64,000 bases of DNA from Branchinecta lynchi (lineage: Eukaryota; Arthropoda; Branchiopoda; Anostraca; Branchinectidae), in assembly GCA_023053575.1 (NCBI GenBank), contig JAKZAP010000009.1, positions 13,683,869 to 13,747,868 of the forward strand. Direction: 5' to 3'. The notes beneath the pieces are model-generated. The model saw nothing but the letters and a program-made list of their open reading frames with translations. It ran no database searches and was not told the DNA's origin. Within the stretch, counting starts at the first letter, position 1; each line of letters opens with the position of its first letter. Of this stretch, positions 57,816-64,000 are shown one piece after another. Both the position numbers and the translations under genes were made by a program.

Positions 57816-58660
57816 GATAGAAAAAAAGGAGAATCCCCACCTTCCGGTTCATCAATGAGACTGGCTTTAGGACTTTGATTACTTGGAACTCAGGGTGTTG
57901 GGGGATGCCGATCTTGGAACTGACCTCGAGAAAAATCTGTTGTTCATTTTTTTTTTTTTTTCGATCAGAACCGGGAACGGTCCGAAACCAAGAATTTTCA
58001 AGAAAATTCTTACCCTTTTGTGCACGTTTTCTTAAAAAAACATGTGTTTTAATGTGGTGCCATCACTTGGCTATCAGTTCCGGTTCCGGCCGAAAACCGA
58101 ATCCGGCTATTCGCTTTCGAAGATCGGATCCCCCGAGATCTCCCGGAATCCTAGCTCTTAACCGCCTCTCCGCTTGGAAGGCCGAGAGGGCTGGATAACT
58201 TTTTCGTCCCTGATTATACGTGCAGCGCTGTATACAGGTTTATTTTGTAGGGGGATGTTTACTTCGGTAAAAGTCGAGGGGGAGTTAGTTGCGCTGATAA
58301 CATTTAAGATAATCAAAATAATGACATAGTGGTAGTGATATTATTGTATTGTAAAAAACTTTCGCTTCTTCGTATCACCGACAAATCGGGAATAATCGTA
58401 CTAAGCGGAGTTGAAAATTCTTTGCACTATGCGTTGCACTTCAGACTGTTTGGTTGATTCAGCGCTTAATCTCCACTTGCACACGTTCTTTCGGAAACGG
58501 GATTTCACAAGCTCACGTGTTCCCGACCATAAGGGCTGTTGTTGAAGCTCAATATTTCTGTCATACGGTTTTCTAAGTTTGAGGGGGGGGGGGCCTGGCT
58601 TAACCAGCATTCATACGTTAGGTTACATGTCGGAAGTCTTGCACCCCCTCCGTCACGCAA
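57816..58660. other. 3' flank of OAT
   Basis: Contains the OAT 3' UTR, whose end cannot be placed. A T run is at 57949-57961. Short frames (57875-58198, 58401-58610 minus) are unsupported. Confidence 0.4.
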
Positions 58661-58664
58661 TCCC

Positions 58665-58845
58665 GTGTAAAGACTTGGAATAATATTGGTCTTAAGTCAG
58701 CTGAGATGTTTCCCGCGATATTTTGGCCCTTCTTGGCCTGAAGAGGACCTTGCCAAGAAGGGCCGAGATGCTGGAACCAATCACAGCTGACTATCCGTTT
58801 AGTGTCGTCAGGGTTCATCAGACTGATTCGCAGTCAGTTTGGGTT
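58665..58845 (+). repeat. Dispersed repeat with hammerhead-like core
   Basis: CTGAAGAGGACCTTGCCAAG (58738) with AAGGGCCGAGA, then CAGCTGACTATCCGTTT and CGCAGTCAGTTTGGG, the last two matching 16378-16430. The GAAA box is mutated to GAGA here. Confidence 0.6.
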
Positions 58846-59089
58846 GAACGAGTAAACTCTTCGAGTTCCTCGCGGACTTAGTTCCTTCTTTCACCACCGT
58901 TTGTTTGATCTGTCGCTTTAAAACTTTATTAAATGTGCCATTATTAGTCATTGAGATTGCCATATCGTCTGCCCGTAAATTCTGTCTGTCTAGATTACGC
59001 AAGTACCAACAATCAGGTTCAGCAATCGTAAGCTGTAGGAAACTATCGTATTGCATTGTGTCCTAAGTGGCCATTTTTACGATTTTCAG

Positions 59090-59151
59090 CCAACAAGAAC
59101 ACGCTGGGTCTGGACGAGTCCGGTTACTTCGGCCTTACGAGTTACGATTAA
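59090..59151 (+). CDS. Possible terminal exon of an unidentified gene
   Basis: Acceptor-like TTTTTACGATTTTCAG ends at 59089. It is followed by a GC-rich frame ending NTLGLDESGYFGLTSYD and TAA. No upstream exon is identified, so this may be chance. Confidence 0.25.
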
Positions 59152-59172
59152 AATTAGTGGATGACCCAGTTA

Positions 59173-59386
59173 TGGTCCATTTACACACTGCGTAAAATCC
59201 GAGCGTATTTTGAAATCCGAGCGTATTTTACGCACGTTTTGAGCTTGAAAATATTTATAGCAATACGGTCGTATTTAGATGCAAAACGGACCGATTTCTC
59301 AAACACGTCCGTATTGCTAGAAATGTTTTCAAGCTCGAAACGTGCTTAAAATACGCTCGGATTTTACGCAGTGGGTAAACCCACCA
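59173..59386. mobile_element. TTA-flanked MITE (PIF/Harbinger-like), copy 2
   Basis: TGGTCCATTTACACACTGCG at the left, GCAGTGGGTAAACCCACCA at the right, TTA on both sides (59170-59172, 59387-59389). Arms pair almost to the centre, including AGCAATACGG and CCGTATTGCT. Confidence 0.85.
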
Positions 59387-59680
59387 TTAACTGCGTTACT
59401 GTTAGTGCTTGCCTTTTCTACTAAAATCATGTTCACCTGCCGATCGTGGAAAATATCCAGTGTTTTTCCGTCCATTTTAGTTCGTTAAACCTCCGGTGGA
59501 TAGATGTTTCAGCTTTGCATTTGTGTGATAGTGTGATCTTCTTATAGCCGTGATTCATGATTTGTGATTTGACCGCTTCTGTGACCTGGTTACACCTAAG
59601 CCTCGTTTTTGTTACACGCTGCAAGTCCACTTCTCGGTCGCTTCCTGACTGATTCTTTCTATATCCGTTTTGCACTGTAG

Positions 59681-59848
59681 TGCTTCCGAGGAAGACGGCA
59701 GCGCTTCTCGAGAATCACAGACTTACTCACCGACCAAGTCCGTGCTTCCCTGCAAGGTGCTGCAGCTGCCGCTTCAACCAAGAAGAAAGTGAATCCAAAA
59801 ACGCATATTGTGCAAAAGCAAAGAAGTGCTGCAGCAGCGATGCAGTAG
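59681..59848 (+). CDS. Possible terminal exon of an unidentified gene
   Basis: Acceptor-like TATATCCGTTTTGCACTGTAG ends at 59680 (pyrimidine-rich). The phase-0 frame includes RITDLLTDQVRASLQGAA and NPKTHIVQKQRSAAAAMQ, then TAG. Other frames are also open, so the reading is uncertain. Confidence 0.3.
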   Translation, partial: CFRGRRQRFSRITDLLTDQVRASLQGAAAAASTKKKVNPKTHIVQKQRSAAAAMQ

Positions 59849-59849
59849 T

Positions 59850-61770
59850 GCTATTGCAACAAAAACGAGGCTCAAATGTGTCTCTTTAGACATCCCTTGT
59901 TTTTGTGAATGTTTTACATGCATTTTCTTGGACATAGAGAAACTTCGCGAATGTTCACCTTGCTTTGTTAATGCAGAACGATTTTTGACTTTGCTTTTCG
60001 CAGCGAACCTGGCGGTCTTTGTTGGTGATTTTGAGTGCAATTAGAGTTATGCGACTTTGAACGTTAGTTAAATTTGAACAGGGCCATTTTCATCCGCCTG
60101 TAAAGTCAACTACCAGAAAGTATTCTTCAAATAGGTGTAGTAAGCTGCATAGCGCTATACCTCATGTTTACATCTTATTACCCACCCTTGTTGAAACTGA
60201 AAGTAAAAGGTTCTTATCCGTGCGACGCTCAGTGTTGCCACTAAGATACAATTTTTCAAGCTTCAGAAAAAGTTCTTAGCACTATTCGAAGTACGTAAGT
60301 ACAATTTGACGACCGTTATGTTGTAAAAAAAACTACTAAATTAACGTATGAACAGCAGTGTTGCAACAAGTAACAGAACAAAACGTGTTCTTTCGAAGAA
60401 AAGTCGTTACTTGACCTTCCAACCAAGTGAACTTTTGTGCTTCCCGAGGCAAACCTGGCGAAGCTCCTCTTGACTCGCCCCGGAGCCCAAACCAAGCAAT
60501 CTGATGGCTCTGCATAAGACAAAGTAGAACCAGGGTCTATTCTCCATATAAGCTTATTATGACGCGTCTTGAGGAAAAGACGAATCTAGATACGCCGTAT
60601 TGCACCTTATTACACTTATTTGAACAGCGCTTACGCTAGATTACTAATTATGGGCTCTTAGAAACACCTGTAGATTACTAATTATGGGCTCTTACAAACA
60701 CCTGAATGAGTGATTGGATCTTATTTTGCGGGGTAGCACAATAGTGCACTGTTCAAGGTTAAACTAGGTTTCTGAGAAGCGTGCATTAGCCCGATTGGTA
60801 GTGTTTTGCCATAGACCTTATGGACTAGGTTCTGGTTTGTCGGTAATATTTACTCTGTTTCGATTTATATAAGCGACCGATGTTCTTCGAATACCTGGAC
60901 TGTTGCAACATCGTTATTAGCTCGTGGTTACGGTAGTTATAGGCTGTTGTTAAGTTTGGTGACTGGTTAATTAAACTTTACTTGCCGGACTGGATTTATA
61001 TCCATGTTAGACGTATTTCCTTCATAATGCAAGTGCATGATCAGGATTTCCTGACCAGATCATATTTGACGGCGCAAAATGGAGAAGTCAGCTACATCAT
61101 ATTAGAGCTATATAACGGCCCTTTTTGGCAAGGGTCCTCTTCAGGCTCAAGCCGCTCAAGCTGGAAAATGAACTTGTGGAAAACAACTAAAGATTCTTCC
61201 TTAAGGATCTGTTGGCTATAGGAACTGCTTTATTCAAAACTCTCGAACAACTGAACAAAAAGTACTGATTCCGACCCCTTTTATCTACAAGCGCGTAAAT
61301 GAAATATACAGAATGAATGGCACGATGCCGGAGACGCAATGAATAACTAGGGGCCGGACACTCTATAAACGAATGATACTATTCCAAGAGAAGAATGTAC
61401 CGTGAGTCGATACTGAGAGTAAAAAAAAATTCTCGTTACGACCATTGCAGTTTCCGGGCAGTTTCCGAGAATCTGACTTTTGAGTTAGTAAAAAAAAAGC
61501 AAAAGGTTTGTGTGCCGGGAGTAGGGGTCGAACGTACGACCTCTTTACTACTACCCCGATACTATGGCCGAAACACGGTCAAGGGTGAACTTTTACAGTG
61601 CATAAGGGGCTAGGGCCTGCCAGCTAGCTTTGGGAACACTAAGGAGGGGGTTCGAGAAAACAAAGAAGGAGGGTCCTGTCGACAAAAAGTCCCTGTATCT
61701 TTATCTAAGCCCCCCAGGTCGGTTTGATGGCCGAAAGTTGAGTAGTCAAGTTTTCTGTGCCTTTAAGTTG
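59850..61770. other. Downstream flank, mostly unassigned
   Basis: Holds a 35-base direct repeat (GATTACTAATTATGGGCTCT at 60638 and 60672) and a hammerhead-like core on the minus strand at 61105-61148 with conserved GAGC/GCTC but GTTA in place of GAAA. No supported gene. Confidence 0.45.
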
Positions 61771-61772
61771 TG

Positions 61773-63082
61773 TTTTTATGGCACTTGCCTTCCGGCCAAG
61801 TGCCATATACCGATGACATTTCCGTCGGTCGGTCGGATAGTCCGGTGTTTGCGAGTTAGCGTACTTCCAGACATGCTAGGACGATGAAACTTGGCAGGCA
61901 TATCAGGGACCCGACTAAACTAACTTGGAAATAGTCACTTGCCCCATCCGAGCATCTTGGGGGAGGGGGAGGTGGCGGAATCCAGAAAATAGGGACATGC
62001 ATAACTTACGAACTCGTGTCTCAGATGTCTCATTTCAAGTCCGGATAGGATCCGACGAGTCTGGGGGTAGTCGGAGGGTAGAACCGGAAATCGTGTGAAA
62101 CTCTCAGAGTGGAGCGATCGGGATGAAACTTGGTATGAAGAACAAGTACACGCTCTTGATACATTACTGACAGGACTGGACCGGATTCGGACACTATGGG
62201 GGAGTTGTAGGGGGGCTCCGGAAATCCGGCGATCCGTAGTTAATGTACTTCCAGGTGTGCTTGGACGATAAAGCTTGGCAGGCATCTCAGGGACCCGAGG
62301 GGATTAACTTGGAAACAGTCACTTGCCCGATCTGACTATCGTGGGGGGAGGGGGAGACGACGGAATCAGGAAATTAGTAGCATGCATAATTTTCGAATGG
62401 GTTATCGGATCTTAATGAAACTTGATATCTTGAACTACCTCATGACTCAGCACTCACCGGACCGGATCCGATTAACTTGGGGGGGGGGGGGTAGAGTGGA
62501 GGGGAGAACCGGACATCTTGTGACACGCATAGAGTGGAGCGATCAGGATGAAACTTGGGGGGAAGTACAGGCACAAGTCCTAGGAGCATCAGTGACAGAA
62601 TCGGACCGGATTCGGATACCAAAGGGGGGGGGGAGCTGTAGGGAGTGTCCAGAATTCCGGTGATCGTGGGTTAAGGTACTTCCAGATGTGCAAGGACGAT
62701 AAAACTATGCTGGAGTATTAGAAACTTGACATCAATGTCACTCTCCGATCCGACCATCCCTTAAAGAACTCATCTTAACCGCAAAGTACAAAAAATTCAC
62801 TTATATTTTATTAGCAAAATTTACTTTTTCACGATCGCCATGAGCACATGATCCTTTTTGCCTTAAGGGTTTTGCTTATAAAGTAATTTTTAGCCCCTTA
62901 AAGTGCACATCTCAAACGTAAAGTAAAAAAAAAAAAAAAAAAAAATTTGACCATCACTTCCATCCTCTGACCCAGCCTAGCAGATTTGGCGCATCTTAAC
63001 GGGAAAGGGAAACAAATACTTTTGACCATCACTTCCATCTGACCCAGTCTTGCAAGTGCCATATGAGCTTCCAGCTCTTGTT
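61773..63082 (+). mobile_element. Family B element, short copy
   Basis: Starts ATGGCACTTGCC..GGCCAAGTGCCATAT, then CCGTCGGTCGGTCGG. Units open GACGATGAAACTTGGCAGG at 61881, 62265 and 62695. Ends CAAGTGCCATATGAGCTTCC then AGCTCTTGTT. An A run is at 62926-62944. Confidence 0.82.
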
Positions 63083-63437
63083 TTATTCTCCTCAGGATTC
63101 TCACTCCTGTTTCGCGTTATTTTACTATTGAGACAGGGCCAATTCTCCTTTTCTTGCGTTTCAGTAATAAAAGCCGGAAAAGGTTCTCAGTTCTGCGGGG
63201 TCGAGAAGTTGGTTGGATTGTCACTGATTCTCCGTTAGTCGTTCTCTAGTCTATGTCCTTCTTCATTCAAAAACGCCAATTTGTAAGATAATTGAAAAAC
63301 GAGGATTGAGAAGTGAGATAAAAACACGACTGGTGTTGCGAATCGTCTCACAAATTGAGTTTCCACAAAATAAGATTTTTTTCTTGTCCCACTGCAGTTC
63401 TGTGGCTGCAGCATGTATAAGCTATACATAGGCTATT

Positions 63438-63843
63438 AAAGCGTATTCTCACCGTGCCCCGAGGACTCCTCGGGGAATCGAAGGGAACGGCGAGAATAGA
63501 GGGTGTCACTCCGCGTACAGAAACAGCGAGAACACGGGGAATGCTTCCAAAATGGATTTTGTTCGAAAACAAAATATACAGTTGACGAAATTACTCTGGA
63601 TCCACTTTATTTTTGGTTTTGTTTATTCTGATTGTTTTCAGTTATTTTAGATTGCACCAACACCATCAAAAGTTGATTCACCTCCAAATCTGAAAGGGAG
63701 TCCTTTTTGATGATGGTGATGATAACCGGGCCTTCCCCGTCCGTGTCGACTCGCGAGAATACGGGGAGTGAGTCCCCGGGACAAACAAAAACGCGGGGAC
63801 TCCTCAAGTGGAGTCCTCGAGGAACGGCGAGAACACGCCTTTA
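63438..63843. mobile_element. MITE, GGCGTATTCTC family, copy 3
   Basis: GCGTATTCTCACCGTGCCCC at the left, GAACGGCGAGAACACGCC at the right; about 85% like 55188-55575. Confidence 0.8.
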
Positions 63844-64000
63844 GTGAAAAGAGGTCTGATGATGTTTACTGTCATTTTGAATGTCGTATCTAGCGGATTA
63901 TGATGGGCTAAGGACGTGGTTTGAGCTGAGAGGTCAATCTAGTATCGCTAGAAACACCATTAACTAGTTTAAAATAGTTTTATAACAGAGAAAGATGAAA

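Noticed and set aside
57875..58198. 107-codon frame after the OAT stop
   Set aside because: Crosses a T run and has no domain; acceptor-like CTATCAG inside it gives several equally poor frames.
58808..59056. 82-codon minus-strand frame (MQYDSFLQLTIAEPDCWY...)
   Set aside because: Protein-like in part, but it runs into the hammerhead-associated repeat; more likely a fragment of that element than a host gene.
61510..61575. tRNA-like sequence (minus strand, GTTCGACCCCTAC before CCGGCAC)
   Set aside because: The T-arm loop is the wrong size, and no acceptor 5' strand, D-arm or anticodon arm could be found.

Overview
The window is animal nuclear DNA, probably from an invertebrate with a large, repeat-rich genome. 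Evidence: genes split by long introns, a mitochondrial enzyme gene with GT-AG introns, LTR and LINE retroelements, and many MITE-type repeats. There are no bacterial operons. The species cannot be named from the sequence.

The backbone is one gene, ornithine aminotransferase (OAT), on the + strand. I place eight coding exons at 1632-1672, 2846-3000, 5211-5435, 41326-41549, 45520-45771, 48824-48946, 51747-51876 and 57649-57815. All seven junctions keep frame and give a 438-residue protein, about the length of human OAT. The gene spans 56 kb because its introns are filled with repeats; intron 3 alone is about 36 kb.

Inside intron 3 lie (i) a nested minus-strand gene (17898-19310) for an unrecognised 470-residue single-pass membrane protein with a signal peptide, (ii) a 10.8-kb Ty3/gypsy LTR retrotransposon (26351-37139) that landed inside a hAT-type MITE, with target duplications visible for both, and (iii) a LINE reverse-transcriptase relic split by a TTA-flanked MITE.

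The rest of the window is dispersed repeats. Family A (at least nine copies) starts with a GGGATCCC palindrome and has 137-bp modules full of hairpins. Family B (two copies) starts with a GGCACTTG hairpin and has ~430-bp modules. The two families share one architecture. There are also TTAA-flanked MITEs, foldback elements, LINE 3' tails and several tandem arrays. Family A and foldback copies lie in several OAT introns.

Main observations: a complete -1 frameshift signal between gag and pol, with an extra UGA upstream of it; the shared design of families A and B; a 228-bp near-perfect palindrome just upstream of OAT; relic duplications of the tails of OAT exons 5 and 6, the latter preserving an empty insertion site for a TTAA MITE; and hammerhead-ribozyme-like cores in a dispersed repeat.
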